Shown: positions 12,171-23,139 of the stretch, one piece after another
Numbering within the stretch: position 1 is the stretch's first letter
How the letters are laid out: each line of letters begins with the position of its first letter
DNA from: Tetrapyrgos nigripes
Taxonomy: Eukaryota > Basidiomycota > Agaricomycetes > Agaricales > Campanellaceae
NCBI GenBank assembly: GCA_013368315.1
Contig: JAACJM010000283.1
Coordinates: 1-64,000 of the forward strand
Direction of reading: 5' to 3'
DNA length: 64,000 bases
Notes under the pieces: model-generated
Told to the model about the DNA's origin: nothing
What the model saw: the letters and a program-made list of their open reading frames with translations, nothing else
Database searches by the model: none
Made by a program: the position numbers and the translations under genes

Positions 12171-12700
12171 GGAAATCCAGTAGCAAGTCTCACATGAAAG
12201 CAGGTGTCCCAATCAACGTCGCTGTCAGAGAAGATCTCACCTGGCTAAATACCATATTGCCATCAGCAACTGGTATCATTTTCATTGACGATGGACACTG
12301 GTCTGACAGAGAAGCTGACATGGTCATTTGGACAGATGTGAGTCTTTCAAAAGCCTTGTCATTTGTATATGCTGGAAACGGGTTTGTCTACCCCTTACAT
12401 ACTCCCAAAGTACCTGTCGACATCTTCTTTCTCGAGCTCTTAGCTATCCTGTCTTCCATACACCATATAGTCTCCCTTCCCCATCCTCCAAAGAGAATCT
12501 TCATTTGGTCCAACAGTCTGGAGTCAGTACAAGCCTTCCAATCTCTTCACATGAGGAACCACATGCACACCTCCGTACTTCTCGCAATCGCTGGTTTAGT
12601 ACTTCAATCTGGAATAGACGTACATGTCGTCATATTCCAGGTAAAGAGAACATCTGTGCTGACCTACTATCCCGTTTAATATTGGAGGACCTTTGTCACC
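12171..12700 (+). pseudogene. RNase H domain pseudogene (right arm)
   Basis: Same motifs as in the left arm: WTDVSLSKALSF, FFLELLAILSSIHH, IFIWSNSLESVQ and DVHVVIFQ. A frameshift near 12640 moves the terminal HIPGKENICADLLSR block (12635-12685) into another frame. That block is the characteristic end of RNase H in DIRS-type elements. It follows the RT thumb directly, so this is the original copy. Confidence 0.75.
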
Positions 12701-12746
12701 AATTCCCTAGCTACCGTGTCTGCCACTTTACTCTCCTGCTGACGCG

Positions 12747-13750
12747 ATGGAGAGAGTCCTTTTGAGACGGCTCGGGGGATGCAGTAAACCCTGCGTTCCC
12801 CAGCCTATCCAATCTCTCAATTCTATTGATGAGAGAGTAGTCTTGCTTGCCACAAATGCAATCGAGACTTCAACACAAAACACCTACAGCACAGGTGCTA
12901 GAGACTATGTAACCTTCTGCTTGAATCATAACATTTCTCTAGAACCCACTTCCCAAACCCTCACTTGATATACTGGCTACACATCACAATTCATTGCCTC
13001 AGGCCCAGAATACCTCACAGGCGCCCATCATTTCCTCTGTGACATCTATCCTGACTTCACTAAGAAACTGATCCTTTAGTTCAAGCTACCATAGCTGGTT
13101 CAAAGAAAGTTTGTACAGATCCAGTCAAGTGCAAGCTTCCTCTACGACTCGCACACCTTCAAGCATTCTATGATTGGTACCTGAAATCTCCTACGTACAA
13201 CAATCTCCTCTTCATAACCATTCTTTCTAGCATGTTCTACAGTTGTCATAGGGCCAGTGAACTTGTCTCCTCACACAATCACAAATCGAGACTTGGCTTT
13301 CAGAAGCTAATCAAACGCTCCACTCTGACTTTCCCTGACAGACGTGCCCAATATCATCTCCCCTACCATAAAGGGGATCGCTTCTACCGAGGCTGTGACA
13401 TCCTGCTATCTCCACAATCCATTGCCAATCCTGTAACACTGCTGAAAAGCTTCTGTTCGCAGAGAGACACTATCCATGGTGCCTGAGCACCTCTCTTCCT
13501 GATGGAAGATGGTTCATTACCTTCATGCCGTTGGTTCGAGTTGATTTTCTTTTCTCTCGTGAACTGTCAATATGGTGAACATTCCATGAGAGTGGGCTCA
13601 GCTACACTCTATGTGAGCTTGGGGGTAAGTGAAACTGTCATTCAAGCTTTGGGACATTGGAGTTCTGAAGCTTGGAAAATATACATCTGTGATCACCGCA
13701 CAATCCGTGCCGAGCTCGAGCTTGCAAGCATTAGGCATGCAAGCCATTAA
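12747..13750 (+). pseudogene. Tyrosine recombinase pseudogene (right arm)
   Basis: Pieces at 12747-12968, 13232-13486 and 13502-13750 encode the N-terminal core-binding domain, FYSCHRASELV (arginine I), EHSMRVGSA (His-x-x-Arg), GHWSSEAW and KIYICDH (tyrosine). All catalytic residues can be recognised, but stops at 12966 and 13484 plus frameshifts break the gene. The paralogue in the left arm has the same stops after SQTLT and IHGA, so the gene was already dead before the duplication. Confidence 0.8.
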
Positions 13751-13946
13751 AACACCTTCTCCCTCATTCTTCCCTCACTCTCATCTCTTTTCACCTCCAC
13801 TGCCCCCACACACAACATCTTTAGCCTCATTCATATACCCTCTCCATTCGTTCTCGTTGTCAATCTCAGTCTCTTTTTGGGAACCTTGCTCCCTGTTTCA
13901 GCTAATCTATTTCTGTCTTGGAAATGAGCAAAACATTGTGAAGGTT

Positions 13947-14642
13947 GATGAAGGTGCAAAGTGTCTTCAGAGACCTTCGCAAAAATAGTTCATTTAAATT
14001 CAATCTTTCATTCAGACGCTCTCCTTTCATGTCGTCAATGGGGTCTCATCTATTGGAGTGCTGAGGTCCTCAGTGGAGGCTCCTCTATATAAGCTCTAGA
14101 CCTCTGAGACATTTGATTCCCAACTCGGAATCACACAGACAGTCAGACTCCTCACTGCAGATATTTTTCTGGTGAGCATTTTCATTCTCGTCTGTTCAAA
14201 CACTCAGACGAGATACGGAAGAGGATAATGCTATAAGCTGGAGGAATAAAGGCAACTAAGTATGAAAACTACAAGATGCGTCTGTATCAAAACTTACCTC
14301 AGAATTTTCAACAGCGAGTGAGAACAGTCTGAGTATTATCAGACAAAGCTGGAGAATTCTGAGAGTAAGAGTTAGTCTGAGTGTTTGAACAGACGAGAAT
14401 GAAAATGCTCACCAAAAAAATATCTGCAGTGAGGAGTCTGACTGTCTGTGTGATTCCGAGTTGGGAATCAAATGTCTCAGAGGTCTAGAGCTTATCTAGA
14501 GGAGCTTCCGCTGAAGACCTCAGCACTCCAATAGATGAGACCCCGTTGACAACATGAAAGGAGAGTGAGTGTCTGAACAAAAGATCGAATTTAAATGAGC
14601 TATTTTTGCGAAGGTCTCTGAAGACACTTTGCACCTTCATCA
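13947..14642. repeat. Inverted repeat with 263-268-bp arms
   Basis: The arm at 13947-14209 is repeated inverted at 14375-14642 around a 165-bp spacer. It begins TGATGAAGGTGCAAAGTGTC and starts 3 bp beyond the DIRS/Ngaro right arm. The arm contains CTCTATATAAGCTCTAG followed by CACACAGACAGTCAGACTCC, a TATA-plus-leader layout like a retroelement promoter. It may be rearranged terminal (split) repeats of the adjacent element or an independent MITE. No open frame of interest. Confidence 0.7.
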
Positions 14643-16186
14643 CGATAGTCATGTACTTTTATTGAGTTTTGCATACCTACATCTACGGTGGCTGTTTACA
14701 CCAGGACAATGGCCTTTCTCAATACAGACAGCACATTTCCTCTTGTCTCTGCGAAGTACTCACAATTAGACTATTTTAAACAAACTTTAAACACAATGAA
14801 ATTGGCTACTACAATGAAGTGAAGATATTTGGATGTCTAAAAGATCATAACTTACCTTGAGTAGGTGCAATTGTAGAATTGCTTCTAGATACTGATGAAT
14901 TGTGAAGCTTTCTACCCATTTGTTCTCTATAACCACCTGCATTGTGTCCAGGCTGGCTTTTGGTACCCTGAGGCCAATCTGGCTTACTGGAATCACCAAA
15001 GGCGCAGTCAAGAAGGCTGAAAAGTGTCCAGATAACGTGCTTTTATGTGATTTTGTTTTCACACAGCCTAATCTACTGTACTATTTCAACCATGTGTTTG
15101 TGTAATGCATGACACAAACACCAATAATTTTAGATATAATAACACATACCAGCCCCTTCTGAACACCCTGGATATGGATCCTGTAACACTTTTCCAGTTG
15201 CTAGAGACTCTAAAAGGTTTGTTTGGGGCAGCCAAAGGCCACCTAGCATCTCATAACATGTAGTGCACTCCCACAAACATGTAACTCAGTCAGAGGATCT
15301 AGTAATTCACTGAAGTGGCTGACTACTTGGTCAAAATACTACTAAACTACTTGATACACTGGTCCATCTGGAATGGGGTCAGACAGTTCAACTCACTCAC
15401 ACAAGAATTTGGCTGGGATGAGACCCTGCCCAAAAGAAAAGACAAGGCCTGAGTGGAAACTTTTTGATGATGGACGCTAAATTCCTGGAAAGGAATTGGG
15501 ATGGGAGGGAGGGATAGAAAGTATAGAAGATAAAAAAGAGAACAAAGAACAGACAATAAGAGAATGAGAAGATTGGAAAAAAAAGAAAGATGAAGGGAGT
15601 TGAAAAGTAGCAAACAAGCCAAAGAACACAAGAATAAGAAGGATAAAAAGAAGGAACAATGAGGAAGGAACAGACAATAGACACAAAAAGAATCAAAGTA
15701 TAGTGAACAAAATGAGGACAGAAGAGACAGTGAAAGGAAGCCAAAAAAGGAAATACGAGAATCACAGAGTTAAGCTGTACCACACACAATCCAAAGAGCA
15801 CAAAAATAAGAAAAAGCGCAGAAAGCGGTGAAAAAACAAAAAAAGGAAACACAAAGGAAGCAAAGAAACACAAAGAAATGCAGAGAAATTTGAAGAAAAG
15901 AATAAAGGGCCCAATTAGGTGTGATGCAGTGGAAAACCATGGCACAATGAGGGAGAGAGAATCACAGAGGGATACATTATTGAAATGGCAAGGAATTCAA
16001 GATGATTAGAGAGTTGAGGATTGAATGATGCAAAGATTGGGGTTGGTGTTAAGAGGACAGACAGAAGAAGACCAGAGTATGGAAGAGAGTTGAAAAAAGG
16101 AAGACTCAGCAATGGATAATCTGACAGTTGAAAATAAGAGTCAAATTATAAGCAATCCAAGAGAGAGAAAGTGATGAAGAATCTGA
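14643..16186. other. No gene; strand-asymmetric purine-rich tract
   Basis: 14643-15430 has no recognisable gene. From about 15480 to 16130 the plus strand is almost entirely A/G-rich (AAGAAAGATGAAGGGAG and similar). The only open frames are on the minus strand, rich in Phe/Leu/Ser. These frames are a composition artefact. Such tracts can form triplex structures, but nothing more specific is visible. Confidence 0.5.
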
Positions 16187-19100
16187 CACTGGGTGCAAAC
16201 ACTTGTAAATCCTCTGCTTTACTGAGGTTTTACAAGAGTATTACACCAAGCCAATCAATATGTAAGACTCCTTGTCATACATTAGTATTACAAGAGACAG
16301 AAAAAATTAGAACAACCTTGTATGACCATTGTAAGTCACAAAGAAATACCATGGACTTGCAGTGTGACTTGCTGTCACTGTATACCCTTGGTGGATATAC
16401 TGTGGAATTACACAGGAATTTCAGTGTGACAGATAATCACAGTATGACAAACAGTAAGGCAAGATAGATTTACAAAGGACTTACAAGGAAGCAAAATCTG
16501 CAGGAAATTAACAAAGTGACAATCAAGTCACAGTAATACACTTGTAAGACTAGCTGTATTATGAAGGAATTACAAGAAACATTTGCTACAAACACGGGTA
16601 AATCCTCAGCCTTACTGGAGTATTACAAGAGTATTATGGGGAACCAATCAATATGTAAGTTGGCTTGACTTACAAGTGTATTACAAAATAGACAAAAAAT
16701 GAGGAATATTCTGAAAGACCATTGTAAGCTGCAAGGACATACCATGGACTTTCAGTGTGAGGCTTTGTCACAGTATGTCTTCTTGTAAAACAGAACTGAG
16801 ATACCAGGGTATTTCAGTGTAAGATAATGACAAAGTAAGACAATTTGTAAACCAAGTAAAATTTACAGAGGACTTACCAGAAGGTAGAACTTGAAAGTCT
16901 TGGGTAAGACTGCTCATATTTACACTGAATTTACGGAGGGACATCTGTGTCACAGTAATACCCTAGAAAGACTTGTGATTTTACAAGGGAATTACAAGAT
17001 GCAGGTTTTAAAAGTCTATCTCGTAAGTCTCTGGAAAAAACCTGCATGCTAAATGGAGAATATACAGTGTGACAGACTGGTCACAGTAAGACACTTGTAA
17101 GTCACAAGACATTACAATGACTTTACTGAAAAGTGACTATTTTGTAGGTCATCATGTATATCCAATGGACTTACAAGAGACTTGTTGGATGGATTTGCAG
17201 TGCATGTCAATTAATTAATACAGAAGGGCTTACTGAAAATTTACAGGATGTAATACAATGAATGCATTCAACCAGGTTAATTAAATTTTACTAAATATAA
17301 ATAGACAGCTCAGGCTGGACAGGAAAAGGGCAGACTACTGTGTCTGCTCAGTCTGTTACATCTGTCCCGTCTGCCTTGTCTGCTTTGTCTGCCCAGTCTG
17401 TCTTGTCTCTGCTCCGTCTGCCTTTTCTGCCTTGTCTGCTCTGTCTGCTCTGTCTGCCTCGTCTGCTTCATCTGCCTCATCTGCCCTGTCTGCCCTGTCT
17501 GCCTTGTCTGCCTTGTCTCGGGCTCGTCTGCCTTGTCTGCCTCATTTGCCCTGTCTGCTCCATCTGCCTTGTCTTTGCCTTGTCTGTTCCGTCTGCCCCA
17601 TCTGCTCCATCTGCCTTGTCTGTCCCGTCTGCCTCCTCTGCCTCCTCTGCCCCGTCTGCCTTGTCTGCGTCCTCTGCTTCATCTCAGACAGAGCAGACGA
17701 GACGACAGACGAGGCAGACGAGGCAGACGATGCCTCGTCTGTCTCGTCTGCCTCGTCTGTCTCGTCTGCCTCGTCTGTCTCGTCTGCCTCGTCTGTCTCG
17801 TCTGCCTCGTCTGCCTCGTCTGCCTCGTCTGCCTCGTCTGTCTCGTCTGCCTCGTCTGTCTCGTCTGCCTCGTCTGTCTCGTCTGCCTCGTCTGTCTCGT
17901 CTGCCTCGTCTGTCTCGTCTGCTTTGTCTGCTTTGTCTGCACCATCTGCCTCGTCTGTCTCGTCTGCCTTGTCTGCCTCGTCTGCCTCGTCTGCCTCGTC
18001 TGCCTCCTCTGCCCCGTCTGCCTTGTCTGTGTCCTCTGCTTCATCTCGACAGACGAGGCAGACGAGGCAGACGAGGCAGACGAGGCAGACGAGACAGACA
18101 GTGCAGACGAGACAGACAGTGCAGATGAGGCAGACGAGGCAGACGAGGCAGACGAAGCAGACAAGGCAGATGAGGCAGACGAAGCAGACAAGGCAGACAA
18201 GGCAGACGAAGCAGACAAGGCAGACAAGGCAGATGAGGCAGACAAGGCAGACGGAGCAGACAAGGCAGACAAAGCAGACGGAGCAGACAAGGCAGACGGA
18301 GCAGATGAGGCAGACGAGACAGACAGTGCAGACGAGGCAGACGAAGCAGACGGAGCAGACGAGGCAGACGAGGCAGATGGAGCAGACGAGGCAGACGAGG
18401 CAGACGGAGCAGACGAGGCAGACGAGGCAGACGGAGCAGACCAAGCAGACGGCGCAGACCAGGCAGACAGGGCAGACAAAGCAGACAAGGCAGATGGGGC
18501 AGATGGGGCAGATGTAACAGACTGAGCAGACACAGTAGTCTGCCCTTTTCCTGTCCAGCCTGAGCTGTCTATTTATATTTAGTAAAATTTAATTAACCTG
18601 GTTGAATGCATTCATTGTATTACATCCTGTAAATTTTCAGTAAGCCCTTCTGTATTAATTAATTGACATGCACTGCAAATCCATCCAACAAGTCTCTTGT
18701 AAGTCCATTGGATATACATGATGACTTACAAAATAGTCACTTTTCAGTAAAGTCATTGTAATGTCTTGTGACTTACAAGTGTCTTACTGTGACCAGTCTG
18801 TCACACTGTATATTCTCCATTTAGCATGCAGGTTTTTTCCAGAGACTTACGAGATAGACTTTTAAAACCTGCATCTTGTAATTCCCTTGTAAAATCACAA
18901 GTCTTTCTAGGGTATTACTGTGACACAGATGTCCCTCCGTAAATTCAGTGTAAATATGAGCAGTCTTACCCAAGACTTTCAAGTTCTACCTTCTGGTAAG
19001 TCCTCTGTAAATTTTACTTGGTTTACAAATTGTCTTACTGTGACATTATCTCACACTGAAATACCCTGGTATTTCAGTTCTGTTTCACAAGAAAACATAC

Positions 19101-19327
19101 TGTGACAAAAAAGTCACCTTGTAATTCCACTGTATGCTCTTCAATGCTGTACTGTGACAAAGCCTCACACTGAAAGTCCATGGTATGCCCTTGCAGCTTA
19201 CAATGGTCTTTCAGAATATTCCTCATTTTTTGTCTATTTTGTAATACACTTGTAAGTCAAGCCAACTTACATATTGATTGATTCTCCATAATACTCTTGT
19301 AATACTCCAGTAAGGTGAGGATTTACC
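16187..19327. mobile_element. Giant hairpin CACTA-like element 1 (right tip missing)
   Basis: The left tip CACTGGGTGCAAACACTTG at 16187 matches the tip of element 2 (CACTGGAGGCAAATCC). A first arm module (16187-16590) is followed by a related second module. The second module, 16597-17340, is an inverted near-copy of 18534-19327 (the left arm lacks about 50 bp). Both arms are dense in TTACAAG/GTAAG and share TTTCAGTGTGACA and GTGTCACAGTAATAC with element 2. The right side stops at 19327 without a CCCAGTG tip, so it is truncated there. No transposase frame; non-autonomous. Confidence 0.7.
17341..18533. repeat. 9-bp minisatellite core, inverted about its centre
   Basis: Over one hundred copies of a 9-bp unit (TCTGCCTCG and variants). 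Orientation runs forward at 17341-17690, briefly reverse to about 17730, forward to 18043, then reverse (CGAGGCAGA) to 18533. A block near 17630-17690 is repeated at about 18000-18046, showing an internal duplication. Most unit variants are CG to TG or CA changes. Because the unit is 9 bp and stop-free, several frames on both strands stay open for up to 361 codons. I treat these as artefacts, not proteins. Confidence 0.85.
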
Positions 19328-20694
19328 TAGAAGGATATGTCAGAATCTGTAGAAGGATATAACAAAGATAAGCATTAATGTAGGATTGCATACTACACAT
19401 TCTTTGTAGCCAGTTACATAATACTATGACATTTTGGTTTCCTACAACTACAATGTTGTCCTGACACCTAGCAGGCATTGTGCTGAAGGCATCTTACCCT
19501 CACTTCAGCTGGGCACCCATTAACTGCCTCAATGCCAGCTGTCTTTGGCTGTCTGACCTGTGTCAACAGGTCACACCTTATATCTTGGCTTGAGAGGTCA
19601 TCAGACCTTCTGAGAGTCTTTTCACATGGTATGTCATGTCCTCACAGTGGTGGGAGGTACTGCAGACTCTCCCTCTTGAGTCCTAGTTGGTTGAGAGAGC
19701 TTCTAGAGTACTCACCCAACTCCCTGTTCTCACATACTGTCAGTTAGGCACTGCCAGTGCACCAATTTAGTCTGTGGCATGTCATCTATTCATATGCAGT
19801 GGGGCAAGTATTAAAAGAGTACTCCCTGCACTCTCCAATTCCTGCTTGGGATGAGAGGTGCTTGAGAGCACTCTCTCATGTCAGATACCCTTCTTACCTT
19901 TTTCTCAATCACACGTTGAAGCTAGCGGGTCAGCACCAGCTCTGTCTTGCTTCTCATTGACAAAATTATCTCATGACCCTCCCACCAATTTTCACCAATT
20001 TTTGCCCCTTCCACAGTTTCTCAGGCCATTTCTGCGTCTGCCAAAGACCACTCAAGCCGAGCAAACACTTGCCACACCATCACACCTCTCTCTAGAAACT
20101 CCAGTGAACACTTTGAGCATGACATGTGACACCTCTCCTCTTTCTGATTTTTTCTATTACATTGCTCCTCCCCCCCAAAAATTCAGTGAAACACTTTGAG
20201 CATGACATGTGACATTGCTCTTCCTCCCAAACTTTTTCTGTATCTACATAAGATTTCACAATTTGGATATTGGTTCTAAGTACACTGCCAAAATGAAATG
20301 ATGTCGAACCGACCTAAAGCCCTTGACCTGAATATGGTATCACTTGACCAAGCAGCTAGCCTCTGGTCCAACCTTGGTTTGACCTTATCCTGCAAATCAA
20401 TTTGGCATCAAGTCAATGCCTAGCATCTTTGATACCTCCTCTCACTTTGTCTTGCCAGCCAGCTGGCCAAGATCAGTTCAAGGTCCAGTGCGAGCCATAC
20501 TCATTGCTGGTCCAACAGCTCTAAATATGTGTATCTATTGCTATGTATGTTTCCCCTTAAATATTATATCCACTTGCTAGTGTGGAAAGGGTCTTGAAAG
20601 TTAAATGGCATGATCTACACTTGTGTGACATCACCATTTGCACTGGTTCAAACACATTGGCAGGAATATCTACACTGTGAATTGTGTCACATTA
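19328..20694. other. No gene recognised
   Basis: Short open frames only. Near-duplicate phrases such as AACACTTTGAGCATGACATG occur at about 20109 and 20189. No domain, splice pattern or element ends could be supported. Confidence 0.45.
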
Positions 20695-22331
20695 CAGTGG
20701 CCAAAAAAATTGTCCACATGTTTGGCACTTTTGGAAAGATTGCTGATTTAAGAGCTATTGAGCAGAAATCTCAAAACATGGCTGGTGGTAGCAAGAAAGC
20801 CTTTGATTAGAGCTACAATAATCTGTCTGTTTTGTCTTATTTGGCCAAATATCTGTGGAGTTATGATTGATTTAAAACTGTATGTCATTTGGACAATTTT
20901 TTGAGTTGCCACTTCAAAATCATTATTGCAATAACCTGATGTGTTATACATGATGTCATGGGTGGAGCTGTACAGTAATGTAATGTATACGCTACAATGA
21001 TGTCATAGCTGCCAGCTGGAGCATACATAGCAACATACAGATGCGTTACAGCCTCTATGAAAATCATGGGGTCCCTCATATCAGCCCAGAAAGACAATCT
21101 CTACTCTCTCCTCTTAACTGCCTCTCCATCTGCAAAAATTGCAGCTCAGACTGGAGTATGGAAGCCAAGAGTTGCTTTTGTGGCTTAAAAGACAAATACA
21201 GACAATGAGAACAATACAGCAGGGTGTCTTAGGAGGCTCTCTACTACTTGTGAAGAGGTTAGATTGGAAAAAAATCCATTCTGGTAAAGCCAGATTGCTA
21301 CACAAGTGGCCTGAAACATCAAGGCTCTTCTTGGACAACCTGTCCCAACCTATAACAGCCAAAAAATTCCTGAAAACGTCTTGTGGCGATCTCCAAAACA
21401 CAGAACAAGTGCAAACTTACAGTGACTTGCAGCAAGGCTCACTTGAAGTTTGCACAGATGTAAAAAGACCGGGCTGTAGAAGGCTAGAAGTGGGTTATTT
21501 TCTCAGATAAGACCAAAACCAATTATTTTGGGGCAAATATGCCCCAGCATGTGTGAGAAAAGAGAGATAAATTCATGGTACAGCAAGATGTGACAGAAAT
21601 GATGACATTTGAGAGAGAAAATGACATGATGGGGTAGGGTATGGGGCAACAGTAAGCAGTGAAAATGGTCCAGATGAAGGGGAAGATAGATTGCAAACAC
21701 TATATGACCATCTTAAGTAACAAAATCCTGGAAAGCATTAATAATATGGGAGTTGATCCAGAGGTGGCCATTTTTCAGCTGGGTATTAACTTTCTAAAGT
21801 GTTATATCCAATGGTTTCCTTTATCAGAACATGTCTCTCTACCTATAAAAGCAACACTCTGCTTTCATACTTCAGTCTGAGCTGAAATTTTGATAGAGGG
21901 AGGGGCAGTTTGGAGGAAAGAGTAGAGATTGTCTTTCTGGGCTGATATGAGGGACCCCATGATTTTCATAGAAGCTGTAGAGCATCTGTATGTTGCTATG
22001 TATGCTCCAGCTGGCAGCTATGACATCATTGTGGTGTATACATCACATTACTGTACAGCTCCACCCATGACATCATGTATAACACATCAGGTTATTGCAA
22101 TAATGATTTTGAAGTGGCAACTCAAAAAATTGTCCAAATGACATACACTTTTAAATCAATCATAACTCCACAGATATGTGGCCAAATAAGACAAAACAGA
22201 CAGAGTATTGTAGCTCTAATCAAAGGCTTTCTTGCTACCACCAGCCATATTTTGAGATTTCTGCTCAATAGCTCTTAAATCAGCAATCTTTCCAAAAGTG
22301 CCAAACATGTGGACAATTTTTTTGGCCACTG
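20695..22331 (+). mobile_element. Non-autonomous Tc1-like element, copy 1 (1637 bp)
   Basis: Starts CAGTGGCCAAAAAAATTG and ends in its reverse complement, flanked by TA at 20693-20694 and 22332-22333. Terminal inverted repeats are about 416 bp, twice those of the intact Tc1 at 43775, because the right end is an inverted copy of the left end and leader. The interior keeps decayed transposase sequence: an AAQTGVWKPR...RRLST relic near 21150-21230 and GVDPEVAIFQ near 21751-21780. Many stops occur between them and the C-terminal third is missing. A copy of identical length sits at 47512-49148, so it moved after it was broken. Confidence 0.85.
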
Positions 22332-22333
22332 TA

Positions 22334-23139
22334 TGAGAACACAGGCTACAGTCCATTGGCAAGAATGAATTGGCATTAGAGAAATGTTACTACACTGATA
22401 CCAAGAATGACAATTTGAATAAAAGGAAACAGTAAATTATGATCATCCTCATATACAGAATATACCTAGGAAACTCGTATCAAACTGCCTTTCAGTTTAC
22501 CCCACCTCGGTCCCTTTCAATTGCCACTGCCATTAGCCTCCCCCTCGGCTCCAGACTCAATCCTCTGACATTTACCAGTCTGAGACTCAGTCTGCAGTGA
22601 GAATACACTCAACCAAAACAAACAAACAAACAACCAAAAGCGAATGTGTGGTTTGTGGATATGAGATATGAAAGCTCTCACAGTAGGATAAAGGCTCTTT
22701 GGGGGACTTGTGACTCTTTTGTAAAGAAGAACAAAGTGAATGACAGTGACGAGTGAGGAGAATAAGGAGAACAAGGAGGGGTTAAAGATGATTTTAAGTG
22801 TGGGTGTGAATGTGTGGGGGTAGTGGTTTGGATGTGGGGGCCCAGAATATACAGAAGATTGACAACAGATGGGCAGAAGTAGTAATATACATGGTCTTTG
22901 AATGAGGCACTGTCACCTCACAAAGAACTGGGGTGGGTGGGAAGATGGAGGAATATAACTGCCCAGAGTGATGAAAAATGACTTAGTCCTCGAGATACTA
23001 TGTGGAACTGCTCCACTTAAAGAAGTCTGGGCACTAAGAAGTGATCACAGGGATTGAAGGCAAATGGCCCACAATAAATCTCTTGGTCTAAAGTCTTTTA
23101 TATAGCTGCAACGAAGCACAGGAGTCTCATTTGATCCTA
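22334..23139. other. No gene recognised
   Basis: No convincing frame. The segment may contain degraded upstream exons of the pseudogene that follows, but I cannot support any exon. Confidence 0.4.

Larger units (their letters stand above)
12171..13943 (+). mobile_element. Right arm of inverted DIRS/Ngaro-type 3' halves
   Basis: This is the colinear 3' half of the gag-RT element that starts near 10590. It contains RNase H and tyrosine recombinase followed by a non-coding tail that runs to 13943, and pairs with 8818-10580. The arms (about 1.77 kb) are separated by a 1590-bp spacer holding gag and RT. An open Thr/Pro/Ser-rich stretch follows the recombinase (13751-13930) in both arms. Confidence 0.8.

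Noticed and set aside
15347..15945. Leu/Phe-rich minus-strand frames resembling membrane proteins
   Set aside because: They mirror a polypurine plus strand; composition explains them.
17432..18533. Open frames of 262-361 codons rich in Ser/Leu/Cys or Arg/Gln/Thr
   Set aside because: The 9-bp unit has no stop in several frames on both strands, so the frames are a by-product of the minisatellite.
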